64,000 nt of DNA from Blastococcus aurantiacus (GTDB taxonomy: Bacteria > Actinomycetota > Actinomycetes > Mycobacteriales > Geodermatophilaceae): the NCBI RefSeq assembly GCF_900102425.1, contig NZ_FNBT01000006.1, forward strand, positions 124,001 to 188,000, in the 5' to 3' direction. The notes beneath the pieces were generated by a model that was given only the letters and a program-made list of their open reading frames with translations, was not told the origin of the DNA and did no database searches. The translations under genes were made by a program, and so were the position numbers. Positions 1 to 8,470 of this stretch are shown here, one piece after another (the first letter of the stretch is position 1; each line of letters opens with the position of its first letter).

Positions 1-23
1 CGGCGGTTCCGGGGGCCCGCTGT

Positions 24-45
24 GCCGGGATCAGCCGATCCCGGC
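24..45 (-). terminator. Hairpin terminator of the siderophore-binding lipoprotein gene
   Basis: A perfect 9-bp inverted repeat (GCCGGGATC / GATCCCGGC) with a 4-base loop lies 9 bases past the stop codon of the minus-strand gene that ends at 54. There is no T-tract, as is usual in very GC-rich actinobacteria. Confidence 0.6.
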
Positions 46-53
46 GCGAGGGG

Positions 54-1058
54 TCAGGGCGTGACGTCCCGGGACCCGGCCAGCCAGCCGGCGAGCTCCG
101 CCATGTAGGCGGCCTGGGCGGCGTAGTCCATCCCGATGTACTTCCACGGGTGCACCTGGTCGGCCTGGGCGGCGGGCAGCAGCTCGTACGTGGGCTGCTC
201 GGCCATCTGCTCCGGCGTCAGCGCCCCGCGCAGCGAGTACAGGATGATGTCGCTCGGGTACTGCGGCACGTCCTCCCAGCCGGCGGTCTGCCAGTAGTAC
301 TCCTCACCGCCCGGGTCGACGAACTGCACGCCGAGCTCGCCGTACATGCGCAGCGAGGGCTCGTCCTCCGACTTGGCCATGTAGAAGCCCTCGTCGGCGT
401 ACGCGGCGACGGGCAGCACGGTCAGCCCGCCGGCGGCGGCCTCGGTCAGCGCCGTGGAGGCGGCCTCGAAGTCCGCACGGGCCGCGCGGACCTCCTCGCT
501 CTCCATGTCCGCGCCCAGGGCCTCGGCCAGCTCCGCGGTGCGCTCGATGACGTCGGCGGCCGAGCCGCGCCAGGCGATGGCGATGATCGGTGCGATCCGA
601 GCGATCTGCTCCTGCTGCTCGAGCGACTCGAAGCCGTACAGCGGTGCGGACTCTTCCAGCGTCCCCTCGGAGTCCGTCGGGTAGACCGTCGTGACGATGA
701 CGTCGGGGGCGGCGGCGGCGAGCTGCTCGAGGTCGATGTCGCCGTAGCTCTCGCCGAGGATCTCCACGTCGGAGAGGTCCCGGCCCTCGAACGCGACGTC
801 GTCGGCGGTGGAGGTCTGGCCGAAGGTGGCGACGGGCTCGACGCCGTAGTTCCACAGCGAGGACATGACGTCGTTGATCCCGGCGACGCGCTCGGGGGCG
901 GCGTCGAGCTCGACGGTGTTGCCCAGGTCGTCGGTGAAGGACCAGCCCTCGTCAGCTGCCGCGGCGTCGTCGCCGCCGTCGTCACTGGAGCAGGCGCTCA
1001 CGCCGACCACGGCGAGCGCGAGCAGGCCGCCGAGCAGGCGGCGGGATGTGCGGTGCAA
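54..1058 (-). CDS. Ferric-siderophore ABC transporter substrate-binding lipoprotein
   Basis: This is a 334-residue FepB/FhuD-type periplasmic-binding-like protein, exported and lipid-anchored, expected to bind a ferric siderophore for import. The N-terminus has an Arg-rich n-region, a hydrophobic stretch and a lipobox ending at Cys23 (VSAC), followed by an acidic linker. The body shows the class III binding-protein pattern: a DLGNTVELDAAPERVAG start, an LEQLAAAAPDVIV segment near residue 110 and a conserved C-terminal ELAGWLAG helix. An IdeR-like box lies 47-65 bases upstream, and the matching permease and ATPase genes lie on the same strand at 3386-6379, separated by an MFS/TetR pair. Regulation by iron is therefore likely. 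The substrate is not identifiable from sequence. Confidence 0.88.
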   Translation of the reverse strand: MHRTSRRLLGGLLALAVVGVSACSSDDGGDDAAAADEGWSFTDDLGNTVELDAAPERVAGINDVMSSLWNYGVEPVATFGQTSTADDVAFEGRDLSDVEILGESYGDIDLEQLAAAAPDVIVTTVYPTDSEGTLEESAPLYGFESLEQQEQIARIAPIIAIAWRGSAADVIERTAELAEALGADMESEEVRAARADFEAASTALTEAAAGGLTVLPVAAYADEGFYMAKSEDEPSLRMYGELGVQFVDPGGEEYYWQTAGWEDVPQYPSDIILYSLRGALTPEQMAEQPTYELLPAAQADQVHPWKYIGMDYAAQAAYMAELAGWLAGSRDVTP

Positions 1059-1104
1059 CGGAACTCCCTCGGGTCAGGGGACGATGATCATCCCCAGGCG
1101 CCGC

Positions 1105-1123
1105 GAAGGTTAGCCTTTCCTAA
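1105..1123 (-). promoter_or_regulatory. IdeR/DtxR-like iron box upstream of the siderophore-binding lipoprotein
   Basis: Read on the minus strand this is TTAGGAAAGGCTAACCTTC. It matches 15 of 19 positions of the recalled IdeR/DtxR consensus TTAGGTTAGGCTAACCTAA, including the whole AGGCTAACCT core. It sits 47-65 bases before the start codon at 1058, a position suited to repression by iron-loaded IdeR. A weaker copy precedes the permease genes at 6409. Confidence 0.7.
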
Positions 1124-1139
1124 GTTGCGTTCGCCAGGG

Positions 1140-1180
1140 GTCCGGTGCGGGGCGGGCGCGACCACCGCCCCGCACCGGAC
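1140..1180 (-). terminator. Strong hairpin terminator of the MFS gene
   Basis: A perfect 16-bp stem (1140-1155 with 1165-1180, loop of 9 bases) lies 3 bases past the stop codon of the MFS transporter. It separates that gene from the iron-regulated lipoprotein gene downstream. Confidence 0.75.
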
Positions 1181-1183
1181 GTC

Positions 1184-2641
1184 TCAGGCGTCGGCAGACG
1201 CCGGCTGCCGCTCGTCCACCGGGATGAGCAGCGCGATGAGTGCGGCCAGCAGGGCCGCTCCGCCGCAGATGGCGAACAGCGTCCGGTAGGCGCTCAGGGA
1301 CGGCAGCTCGGCCGACCCCAGCGCGATCGTCTGCGCCGCGAGGAGGGTGCCGCCGATCGCGCTGGCCAGCGAGCTGCCCACGCTGCGGGCCAGTGTGTTC
1401 AGGCCGTTGGCCGCGGCCAGCTCGTCGCTGGGTGCCGCCCGCAGGATGAGGCTGGGCATGGCGGCGTAGGCGATGCCGGTGCCCGCCCCGACGATCGTCG
1501 TCCCGATCACGATCTGGGTGAACGAGTCGACGAACACGATCCGCGACAGGAAGCCGAGCGCGACGACCGAGCCGCCGATCGCCAGGGTGATCTTCGGGCC
1601 GAAGCGGGCGGAGAGGATCGCCGAGACCGGCGAGAGCGCCAGCATGGCCAGGCCGCTGGGCAGCATCGCCATGCCGCTGGCCAGCACCGACGAGCCGAAG
1701 CCGTAGCCACTGGCCGCGGGGGCCTGCACGTAGGTCGCGGTACCGATCAGCATGGCGAACAGCGCGAAGCCGACGCACAGCGAGGCGATGTTGGTGAGCA
1801 GCAGCGACGGGCGGGCGTTGACCACCAGGTCGACCAGCGGCGAGGCGACGCGGCGCTCGACCAGCACGAACGCCGCCAACAGGGCGGCGGCCAGCACCAG
1901 GAGGCCGATGGTCCGCGGGTCGCCCCAGCCCCACGTCGTGGCCTCGGCCAGCGGCAGCAGCAGGGAGACCAGGGCGGCGGCGAGCAGGACGGCGCCGGGA
2001 AGGTCCATCCGGCCGTGGCCGGTCAGCGGTGCCTCGGTCAGGGCGACCCAGATGCCGAGGAAGGTGGCGGCACCGCCGGCCACGCAGATCCAGAAGAGAA
2101 CGTGGTAGTCGGAGTGCTCGGCCACGAGGGCGGCCAGCGGCAGGCCCAGGGCGCCGCCGATGCCCAGCGTGGCGCTGACCAGCGCGATCCCCGATCCGGC
2201 CCGCTTCGCCGGCAGCACCTGGCCGATCAGGCTGATGCCGAGCGGGATGGCGGCGGCCGAGGCCCCGGTGATGGCCCGGCCGACGATCATGACGCCGATC
2301 GAGTCGGCCAGCGCGCAGACCATGGAGCCGACGACGAGGGCCAGCGTGGCCACGAGGAGCATCCGACGCTTGCCGTAGAGGTCGCCCAGGCGCCCGAACA
2401 CCGGAACGGCCACCGCGGCGACCAGCAGGGTGGAGGTGAGCAGCCACTCGGTGCCGGTCGTGCTGCTGCCGAGGTCGGCCTGGATGGCCCCGAGGACCGG
2501 GATCAGGATCGACTGGGTCAGCGCGACGAGCACGCCGCACACGGCGACGACGGCCAGCGCCGTCACCTGCTGGGGGTGCCAGTGGTCGTCGTCGGTGCCT
2601 GCGTCCGCGCCGGGCGCGGAGGTGGTGGAGGCGGAGGTCAT
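1184..2641 (-). CDS. MFS drug-resistance transporter, DHA2 (EmrB/QacA-like) type
   Basis: A 485-residue inner-membrane protein with about 14 predicted hydrophobic helices, the size of DHA2 14-helix drug:H+ antiporters. The first helix begins near residue 30 after a hydrophilic N-terminus, and the loop GRLGDLYGKRRML between helices 2 and 3 is the MFS motif A. The start at 2641 gives a sensible cytoplasmic tail; upstream codons in the open frame run antisense to the divergent TetR gene. The divergent TetR at 2789 is the obvious candidate regulator. Substrate unknown; its position inside the siderophore-uptake region makes siderophore or drug export possible, but that is inference. Confidence 0.85.
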   Translation of the reverse strand: MTSASTTSAPGADAGTDDDHWHPQQVTALAVVAVCGVLVALTQSILIPVLGAIQADLGSSTTGTEWLLTSTLLVAAVAVPVFGRLGDLYGKRRMLLVATLALVVGSMVCALADSIGVMIVGRAITGASAAAIPLGISLIGQVLPAKRAGSGIALVSATLGIGGALGLPLAALVAEHSDYHVLFWICVAGGAATFLGIWVALTEAPLTGHGRMDLPGAVLLAAALVSLLLPLAEATTWGWGDPRTIGLLVLAAALLAAFVLVERRVASPLVDLVVNARPSLLLTNIASLCVGFALFAMLIGTATYVQAPAASGYGFGSSVLASGMAMLPSGLAMLALSPVSAILSARFGPKITLAIGGSVVALGFLSRIVFVDSFTQIVIGTTIVGAGTGIAYAAMPSLILRAAPSDELAAANGLNTLARSVGSSLASAIGGTLLAAQTIALGSAELPSLSAYRTLFAICGGAALLAALIALLIPVDERQPASADA

Positions 2642-2788
2642 GCGTGCTCCCAGCGGAAACGGTCTACAGTAATGGCACAAACTGCCCCGCGGCACTCTAT
2701 GCCACTTGGCGTGGGATGCCGCCGTCGGAACCTGTGCCGTGCGCCACGCGTGGAGTTCTCGGAAGCGGGACGAGCGGAGGTGCGGCCG

Positions 2789-3352
2789 GTGGAGGGCCTG
2801 CGGGAACGCAAGCGCGCGGCCAGCCGCGCGCAGGCCGTCGACGCGGCGATGCGGCTGTTCGCCGAGCGCGGCTTCGACGGCGTCACCGTCGCCGACATCT
2901 GCGCGGCCGCCGACATCGCGCCGCGCACCTTCTTCCGCTACTTCCCCACGAAGGACGACCTCCTGCTCGAGCCGAGCCGGGTCATGGCCGACCGGGTCGC
3001 CGGTGACATCGCCGCGGCCCCCGACGGCATGGACGACGACGCCGTCCTGCGCTGGGCGCTGCGCAGGCTCGGCGAGTACGTCGTCGACGAGGGTGACCGC
3101 CTCGCCGGCGTCCTCCGGGTGCTCGCCGAGCTCTCGCGCGAGCGGGGGGCCTCGCCCGTCGCGCGGCTGTCCGACCAGGAGCGGCGGCTCAGCGAGCAGC
3201 TGGCGGCCCGCCGGGGCGGAGAGGTGGACTGGCGGACGCGTCTGCTGGTCGGGCGCGCGGTGGCGGCGTTCCGCGTGTGGCTGGACGACGTCCGCGCCGG
3301 GCTCGGCGGGGATCCGCTGGAGCACCTCGACGAGGTGCTCGCCGCGCGGTGA
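2789..3352 (+). CDS. TetR-family transcriptional regulator divergent to the MFS exporter
   Basis: A 187-residue TetR-type repressor. The N-terminal helix-turn-helix spans about residues 8-55, with the typical AMRLFAERGFDGVTVADICAAADIAPRTFFRYFPTKDDLL pattern (given here as key segments: FDGVTV, APRTFFRYF, KDDLL). The C-terminal ligand domain is variable. I chose the GTG at 2789 because GGAGG lies 8 bases upstream; GTG codons at 2780 and 2750 are in frame alternatives. The 147-base gap to the divergent MFS start should hold the operator, and an AT-richer patch near 2664-2705 is a candidate, although I see no perfect palindrome there. It probably represses the exporter and itself. Confidence 0.82.
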   Translation: MEGLRERKRAASRAQAVDAAMRLFAERGFDGVTVADICAAADIAPRTFFRYFPTKDDLLLEPSRVMADRVAGDIAAAPDGMDDDAVLRWALRRLGEYVVDEGDRLAGVLRVLAELSRERGASPVARLSDQERRLSEQLAARRGGEVDWRTRLLVGRAVAAFRVWLDDVRAGLGGDPLEHLDEVLAAR

Positions 3353-3385
3353 GCCCTGCGGTGCGCCGGGCGGTGGGCCGGGCGG

Positions 3386-4225
3386 TCAGCGCAGCCGGCG
3401 CACCGGCACGACCATCGGCGTCCCCGTGACAGGGTCGGGCACGATCCGCGCCTCGAGGTCGAAGACGTCGGCCAGCAGCTCCTCGGTGAGCACCTGGGCC
3501 GGCGTGCCCGAGGCCACCAGCACGCCGTCCTTCATCGCGACGAGCCGCTGCGCGTAGCGGGCGGCCAGGTTCAGGTCGTGGAGGACGACGGCGACGGTGC
3601 GCCCCCGCTCGGCGTGCAGCCGTCCCACGAGCTCGAGCACGTCGATCTGGTGGGCGAGGTCGAGGTAGGTGGTGGGCTCGTCCAGGAGCAGCAGGTCGGT
3701 GCCCTGGGCCAGCGCCATCGAGATCCAGGCGCGCTGGCGCTGCCCGCCGGAGAGCTCGTCGACCGGGCGTTCGGCGAGCTCGGCCATGTCGGTCCACTCC
3801 AGCGCCTCGGCGACCACGGACTCGTCGTCGCGGGACCACTGCCGCACCCAGCTCTGGTGCGGGTGTCGGCCGCGGGCGACGAGATCGGCCACCGTCAGGC
3901 CCTCCGGGGCGATCGGCGACTGGGGGAGCAGCCCCAGCACCTTGGCGACCTCGCGGGTCGGTGTCCGTGCGATCGCCCGGCCGTCCAGCAGCACCTGGCC
4001 GCCGGCCGGCCGCAGGAGCCGGCCCAGCGCGCGCAGGAGGGTGGACTTGCCGCAGCCGTTGGGCCCGACGATGGCGGTGAAGGAGCCGTCGGTCAGCTCG
4101 AGGTCCACGTCCTGGACGACGACGTGCTCGTCGTAGGCCAGGCGCAGCTGCTCCGCGGCCAGGCGGACCGTGCCGGCTGCCGGAGCGCTGGTGGCCGCGG
4201 GGTCGGGCAGCACGTCGGTGGTCAT
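3386..4225 (-). CDS. Ferric-siderophore ABC transporter ATP-binding protein (FepC-like)
   Basis: A 279-residue ABC ATPase that powers the permease pair upstream. Walker A GPNGCGKS is at residues 54-61, the signature LSGGQRQR near 160, and Walker [14 protein letters not shown] near 180 with the FepC/FhuC-typical TTYLD. The switch histidine follows in VLHDLNLA. It is the last gene of the fepD-fepG-fepC-like operon and starts 13 bases after the second permease. The C-terminus retains the DVFDLEARI and DPVTGTPMV segments typical of iron-siderophore ATPases. Confidence 0.92.
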   Translation of the reverse strand: MTTDVLPDPAATSAPAAGTVRLAAEQLRLAYDEHVVVQDVDLELTDGSFTAIVGPNGCGKSTLLRALGRLLRPAGGQVLLDGRAIARTPTREVAKVLGLLPQSPIAPEGLTVADLVARGRHPHQSWVRQWSRDDESVVAEALEWTDMAELAERPVDELSGGQRQRAWISMALAQGTDLLLLDEPTTYLDLAHQIDVLELVGRLHAERGRTVAVVLHDLNLAARYAQRLVAMKDGVLVASGTPAQVLTEELLADVFDLEARIVPDPVTGTPMVVPVRRLR

Positions 4226-4238
4226 AGCTGCGTCGTCC

Positions 4239-5321
4239 TCACGTGAACTGCCGCCTTCCGCGGACCAGGAGCCAGAGCAGGTAGGGCGCGCCGATGACGG
4301 CGGTGATGATGCCGACCGGCAGCGCCTCGGGGAGCGCGGTGCGGGTGACCAGGTCGGCGCTGACCACCAGCACGGCGCCGAGCAGGCCCGAGGCCAGCAA
4401 CGGCGGCCGGGAGCCGCCGGTGAGGCGCACGGCGACCTGCGGGACGACGAGCGCCACGAAGGTGATCGGCCCGGCTGCGGAGACGGCGGCGGCGGTGAGG
4501 GCGACGGCGAGCAGCACGACCGCCGTCTGGGCCCCCGCCAGTCGCAGCCCCAGGCCGCGTGCGGTGTCGTCGCCGAACTGGAGGACGTTCAGCGCGCGGC
4601 CGGCCGCCAGGGACAGCGGGACCAGCACCGCCAGCGCGATGGCCAGCGGCACGGCCTGGTCCCAGGTGCGGGCGTTGAGCGAGCCGGTGATCCAGACGTA
4701 GGCCGCGGCGGCGTCGTAGACCTGCGCGTTGGTCAGCAGCCAGTCGACCAGGGCGCTGCCGACCGACCACAAGGCGATGCCGACGAGCACCAGCCGGTAG
4801 CCGTCGACCCCGGCCCGCCACGCCAGCAGGAACAGGAGCAGACCGGTGACCAGGGCGCCGGACAACGCGGCGAGGGGGACGCCGAAGCCGCCCAGCAGCG
4901 CGCCCACCGAACTGCCGCCGGTGAGCACGAGCGCTGCGACGGCCCCGACGGAGGCCCCGACGGTGATGCCGAGGGTGTCGGGGGAGGCCAGCGGATTGCG
5001 GGCGAAGGTCTGGAACAGCGCGCCGGCCACACCCAGGGCCAGCCCGACGAGCAGGCCGACGATGACCCGCGGTGCCCGCAGCTGCAGCACGATGAAGTTC
5101 TGCGGCCCCTCGCCCAGACCGGCCAGGGTGCGCAGGACGTCGGGGATGGCGACGGGGTAGTCGCCGCGGCCGATGCTCACCGCGGAGACCAGAACCAGGA
5201 CGACGAGGGCGATCAGCGGGACGAGCAGCTGCCGCCAGCGGAGCAGCACCGACACCGGGCCGACGCGAACTGTCGTCCGGCCACGCGGGCCGCTGACCGG
5301 CCGCTCCAGGGTCGCCGTCAC
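4239..5321 (-). CDS. Ferric-siderophore ABC transporter permease (FepG-like)
   Basis: A 360-residue FecCD-type permease with 9-10 hydrophobic segments. Family marks are [19 protein letters not shown] near residue 85, the [12 protein letters not shown] loop and the [22 protein letters not shown] motif (key: [11 protein letters not shown]) near residue 275, which contacts the ATPase. GTG at 5321 overlaps the stop of the preceding permease gene by four bases (GTGA), implying translational coupling; the longer open frame upstream is antisense-like noise. It forms a heterodimer with the product of 5318-6379. Confidence 0.9.
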   Translation of the reverse strand: MTATLERPVSGPRGRTTVRVGPVSVLLRWRQLLVPLIALVVLVLVSAVSIGRGDYPVAIPDVLRTLAGLGEGPQNFIVLQLRAPRVIVGLLVGLALGVAGALFQTFARNPLASPDTLGITVGASVGAVAALVLTGGSSVGALLGGFGVPLAALSGALVTGLLLFLLAWRAGVDGYRLVLVGIALWSVGSALVDWLLTNAQVYDAAAAYVWITGSLNARTWDQAVPLAIALAVLVPLSLAAGRALNVLQFGDDTARGLGLRLAGAQTAVVLLAVALTAAAVSAAGPITFVALVVPQVAVRLTGGSRPPLLASGLLGAVLVVSADLVTRTALPEALPVGIITAVIGAPYLLWLLVRGRRQFT

Positions 5322-6379
5322 AGGGCCATCGTCTTCCGGCGGCGGACCAGTGCGATGAAGAACGGGGCGCCGATGACGGCGAGCACGATGCCGACCTGCA
5401 GCTCGCCGGGTCGGGCCAGCACCCGGCCCAGCACGTCGGCGGAGAGCAGGAGGGCCGCGCCGAGCAGCGCCGAGCAGGGGACCAGCCAGCGGTGGTCGGG
5501 GCCGGTGAGGCCGCGCACCACGTGCGGCACGACCAGCCCGACGAAGGCGATCGGCCCGCAGGCGGCGGTGGCCGCGCCGCACAGCAGCGTGATGGCGGCC
5601 AGCCCGACGGCGCGGGCGAGCCAGATGCGCTGCCCCAGCCCGCGGGCGACGTCCTCCCCGAGGCCGAGGAGGTTCAGCGCCGGCGCGTTGACCAGGGCGA
5701 GCACGACGCCGACGGCGACGAACGGCGCGACCTGCCAGGCGACGTCGGCACCCCGCCCGGCCAGCGCGCCCACCTGCCAGAAGCGGAAGGAGTCGAGGGT
5801 CTGGGTGTCGCTGACCACGATGGCGCGGACCATCGCGTAGAGCAGCGCCGAGAGCGCCGCCCCGGCCAGCGCGAGGGTGATCGGGGTCGCCCCGCCGCGG
5901 CCGGCCGAGCCGATCGCGTAGACGAGGACGGTGCCGGCCAGCGCGCCGGCGAAGGCGAACCAGACGTAGCCCGAGACCGAGCCGACGTCGAAGAAGGCGA
6001 TCGCGCAGACGACGGCCAGCGAGGCGCCGGCGGTGACACCGAGCAGGCCGGGGTCGCCGAGCGGGTTGCGGGTGTGGCCCTGCATGAGGGCGCCGGACAT
6101 GCCCAGCGCCGTGCCGACGATCAGCCCCAGCACCGTCCGCGGCACGCGCAGCTGCTGCACGATGACGGCGGCCTCGTTCGTCGGGTCGTCGTCGAAGAGA
6201 GCGCGCCACACCTCGCCGGGCGCCAGGGAACGGGTGCCGACGGCGATGCTCGCCAGGGCGGCCGCGGCCACGAGCCCGAGCAGGACCAGCAGGACCACCA
6301 GCCGCCGGGTGCGCATCGAGCCACCGCGGGAGCGTGGTGGGGCGCCGCTCCGCACGGGAGCGTCGGCCGTGGTGGTCAC
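5318..6379 (-). CDS. Ferric-siderophore ABC transporter permease (FepD-like)
   Basis: A 353-residue FecCD-type permease and first gene of the uptake operon. It shows LRVPRTVLGLIVGTALGMSG near residue 80, the RNPLGDPGLLGVTAGAS loop, and CGPIAFVGLVVPHVVR near residue 270. Its C-terminus (GAPFFIALVRRRK) is the usual end of the family. An IdeR-like box lies 30-48 bases before its start, so the whole permease-permease-ATPase operon is likely iron-repressed together with the lipoprotein at 54-1058. Confidence 0.91.
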   Translation of the reverse strand: MTTTADAPVRSGAPPRSRGGSMRTRRLVVLLVLLGLVAAAALASIAVGTRSLAPGEVWRALFDDDPTNEAAVIVQQLRVPRTVLGLIVGTALGMSGALMQGHTRNPLGDPGLLGVTAGASLAVVCAIAFFDVGSVSGYVWFAFAGALAGTVLVYAIGSAGRGGATPITLALAGAALSALLYAMVRAIVVSDTQTLDSFRFWQVGALAGRGADVAWQVAPFVAVGVVLALVNAPALNLLGLGEDVARGLGQRIWLARAVGLAAITLLCGAATAACGPIAFVGLVVPHVVRGLTGPDHRWLVPCSALLGAALLLSADVLGRVLARPGELQVGIVLAVIGAPFFIALVRRRKTMAL

Positions 6380-6408
6380 ACGTGCTCCCGGGGACGGACG
6401 GCGGTGGG

Positions 6409-6427
6409 TGTTGTAAGGCTTACCTTA
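6409..6427 (-). promoter_or_regulatory. IdeR/DtxR-like iron box upstream of the permease operon
   Basis: The plus-strand sequence TGTTGTAAGGCTTACCTTA matches 13 of 19 positions of the recalled iron-box consensus, with AGGCT and ACCT core halves kept. It lies 30-48 bases before the first permease start at 6379. It is weaker than the copy at 1105. Confidence 0.55.
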
Positions 6428-6472
6428 CTGCCCGCCGTGCCGGGCAGGAACCGGTGCTGGCTGCCCGGGGCG

Positions 6473-7186
6473 CTACCGCTTCTGCCGGCGGCTGCCGCCG
6501 TGCCAGTCCTCCGTGCGCCCGGCCTCGTCGGTGCGCACGCCGAACGAGGGGAGCTGGGGGCGCTCCCGCAGGCTGCGCTTGAGCTCCGCGAAGCCCGGGA
6601 ACGAGGCCAGCTCCACGACGTGGTCCCACAGCGCGACGGCGTCCTCGTCGGCGGGCAGCCGGCTGATCACCGGGCCGAAGAAGGCGACCCCCTCCGGTGG
6701 CCGGAAGTGCAGGATCGGCGTCCCGACGTCCTTGCCGGTCAGGGCCAGGGCCTCGTCGGTCTCGCCCTGGATCTGCGCGTCCCAGGACGCGTCGTCCAGG
6801 GCGGCCGCGAGCTCCGCCGGGAGCCCCGCCTCGGCCAGCACCGGCTCGACGAACCCGGGGGTGCCCCGGCGCGCGGCGTCACCGGGGGCGGCCGGCACCT
6901 CGAAGACGTGCGCGCCGAGCGCGGCGTACAGCCGGTCGACCGCCTCGGGGCCGTGCTCCGCGCGGGCAAGGGCGGCCACGCGCAGCAGGCGCAGGCCGGA
7001 GGTGTGCCCGGCCTCGTACTCGGGCGGGAAGTGCGTCGCGTAGTCGATGTGCGCGTTGAGCAGCCGCAGCGAGATGAACCGCCACTCGACGTCGTACTGC
7101 CGCTGCGCGCTCACCTGGCGGACCCACTTGCTCGTCATCCAGGCGAACGGGCACACGGGGTCGAACCAGAAGCGGAGGTCGGCCAT
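6473..7186 (-). CDS. DsbA-family protein of the mycothiol-dependent nitroreductase (Rv2466c) type
   Basis: A 237-residue thioredoxin-fold protein with an inserted helical domain. The N-terminal FDPVCPFAW resembles the active-site region of the mycobacterial Rv2466c family, where the motif is CPWC. Here Cys12 is kept but the second cysteine is Ala15, so the protein can only act as a monothiol. The conserved GTPILHF (cis-Pro loop) is near residue 155. In mycobacteria this family uses mycothiol to reduce nitro compounds and disulfides. The start is ATG at 7186; a GTG two codons upstream is an alternative. It is followed by a glutathione peroxidase-like gene upstream on the same strand (7229-7723), suggesting an oxidative-stress role. 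Confidence 0.8.
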   Translation of the reverse strand: MADLRFWFDPVCPFAWMTSKWVRQVSAQRQYDVEWRFISLRLLNAHIDYATHFPPEYEAGHTSGLRLLRVAALARAEHGPEAVDRLYAALGAHVFEVPAAPGDAARRGTPGFVEPVLAEAGLPAELAAALDDASWDAQIQGETDEALALTGKDVGTPILHFRPPEGVAFFGPVISRLPADEDAVALWDHVVELASFPGFAELKRSLRERPQLPSFGVRTDEAGRTEDWHGGSRRQKR

Positions 7187-7228
7187 GGCCACGAATCTAT
7201 TCGCGGCCAGCTGTCACCGCCGGTTCGC

Positions 7229-7723
7229 TCAGCCGGGGAGGACGGACTCGATCGCCGCGCGGACCTCGGGGGCGTCGGGGGTGGTCATCGGACGGAACCG
7301 CGCGACGACGTCACCCTGGCCGCTCACGACCCACTTCTCGAAGTTCCAGGACACGTCGCCGCTCTTCCCGTCCATGTCGGGCGCGGCGGTCAGCTGCTGG
7401 AAGAGCGGGTGCGCGCCCTCGCCGTTGACGTCGACCTTCTCCGTCATGGGGAAGGTGACGCCGTAGGTGGCCGAGCAGAACTCCTCGATCTCCTCGGCGG
7501 TGCCCGGCTCCTGGCCCATGAACTGGTTGCAGGGCACGCCGACGACGGTGAAGCCGCGGGGCCCGAACTCCTCGTGCAGCGCCTCCAGCGCGGCGTACTG
7601 CGGGGTGAGACCGCACTTGCTGGCCACGTTGACCACGAGCGCCGGCTTGCCACCGGTCAGCTCGCGCAGCGTCGTCGTGGCGCCCTGGAGGGTGGTCACC
7701 GGCACATCGAGGAGATCGCTCAT
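7229..7723 (-). CDS. Glutathione peroxidase-like (thiol peroxidase, BtuE type)
   Basis: A 164-residue cytosolic peroxidase of the glutathione peroxidase family. The catalytic tetrad is visible: Cys37 in NVASKCGLTPQY (Cys, not selenocysteine), Gln67 in CNQFMGQEPG, and Trp126-Asn127 in VSWNFEKW. The single-subunit bacterial form usually uses thioredoxin rather than glutathione as reductant, and this organism is expected to make mycothiol instead of glutathione. It is a full-length family member and stands alone 42 bases upstream of the DsbA-like gene on the same strand. Confidence 0.9.
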   Translation of the reverse strand: MSDLLDVPVTTLQGATTTLRELTGGKPALVVNVASKCGLTPQYAALEALHEEFGPRGFTVVGVPCNQFMGQEPGTAEEIEEFCSATYGVTFPMTEKVDVNGEGAHPLFQQLTAAPDMDGKSGDVSWNFEKWVVSGQGDVVARFRPMTTPDAPEVRAAIESVLPG

Positions 7724-7797
7724 CCCCGCACCAGCAGCGTGGGGGCGCCGTGCATTCCGGCCGGGGCCCTACCGTGGCGATCGACCCGGGAGGTCCT

Positions 7798-7998
7798 GTG
7801 GAGTGGTTCCCCATCGTGCTCGCCGTGGCGGTGGTCGTCGCGACCGCGCTGTACCTGCGCCGGCGACGGCCGTCCCAGAGCTGGCCGGACGAGCTGCCCG
7901 ACGGTCGGCTCGACCGGGGGCGCATCGACGGGCCCGACGCCCGGGGCGCGATCAGCAAGCACAGCTGGATGCTCGGTGGCGGGGGCAGCGGAGGCTGA
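7798..7998 (+). CDS. Small single-pass membrane protein
   Basis: A 66-residue protein of unknown function. One transmembrane segment (FPIVLAVAVVVATALYL, residues 4-20) is followed by an RRRR stop-transfer patch and a hydrophilic tail ending in a Gly-rich stretch (LGGGGSGG). The GTG at 7798 is preceded by GGGAGG four bases upstream, which favours it over the ATG at 7750 in the same frame. No neighbour suggests a role. Confidence 0.55.
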   Translation: MEWFPIVLAVAVVVATALYLRRRRPSQSWPDELPDGRLDRGRIDGPDARGAISKHSWMLGGGGSGG

Positions 7999-8009
7999 TC
8001 GGCCGGCGG

Positions 8010-8405
8010 TCATTCCAGCGCGCTGAGGTCGTCGGGGACGTCGACCGCGTGCTGACGCAGCGCCTCGATCGGCACGATCTCCAGCGCACGCTCGTTCGTG
8101 GCGGCCAGGACGACGCCCGCCGCGGCCCCCGCCTGGTAGGCCTGCAGCCAGCGGACGGCGACGACGCACCAGCGGTCACCGGGGCGCAGGCCGGGGAAGC
8201 CGTACTCGGGCCGGGGCGTGGACAGGTCGTTGCCGAGCTCGCGCTGCATGGCGAGGAACTCGGTCGAGACCACGGCGCAGACGGTGTGCGAGCCCAGGTC
8301 CTCCGGACCGGTGGCGCAGTGACCGTCCCGGTAGAAGCCGGTGACCGGGTCGACGCCGCACGGTTCCAGCGGTCCGCCCAGCACGTTCCGCTCGCTCGGG
8401 GGCAT
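8010..8405 (-). CDS. DUF2237 family protein
   Basis: A 131-residue member of the conserved DUF2237 family of unknown function. The recognisable order is NVLGGPLEPC near the N-terminus, PVTGFYRDG, a CATGPEDLGSHTVCA block with two cysteines, GNDLSTPRPEYGFPGLRPGDRWCV, and a C-terminal helix. The four cysteines could hold a metal, but this is not established. It is divergent from the acetoacetyl-CoA synthetase gene, with a 65-base shared promoter region. Confidence 0.88.
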   Translation of the reverse strand: MPPSERNVLGGPLEPCGVDPVTGFYRDGHCATGPEDLGSHTVCAVVSTEFLAMQRELGNDLSTPRPEYGFPGLRPGDRWCVVAVRWLQAYQAGAAAGVVLAATNERALEIVPIEALRQHAVDVPDDLSALE

Positions 8406-8470
8406 GCGCGCTCCTGTGTCCGCCGGGGCACGCCGTGGCCGGCGCCCTCACAGGATGGCAGGGTGCTGCC

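Noticed and set aside
1145..3352. Very long plus-strand open frame extending from 1145 into the TetR gene
   Set aside because: The upstream part is Arg/Gly/Gln-rich read-through antisense to the MFS gene, a common artefact at this GC content. Only the part from 2789 matches a family.
4170..5840. 556-codon plus-strand frame opposite the siderophore permeases
   Set aside because: Gln/Arg/Asp-rich shadow of two FecCD permease genes that have clear motifs.
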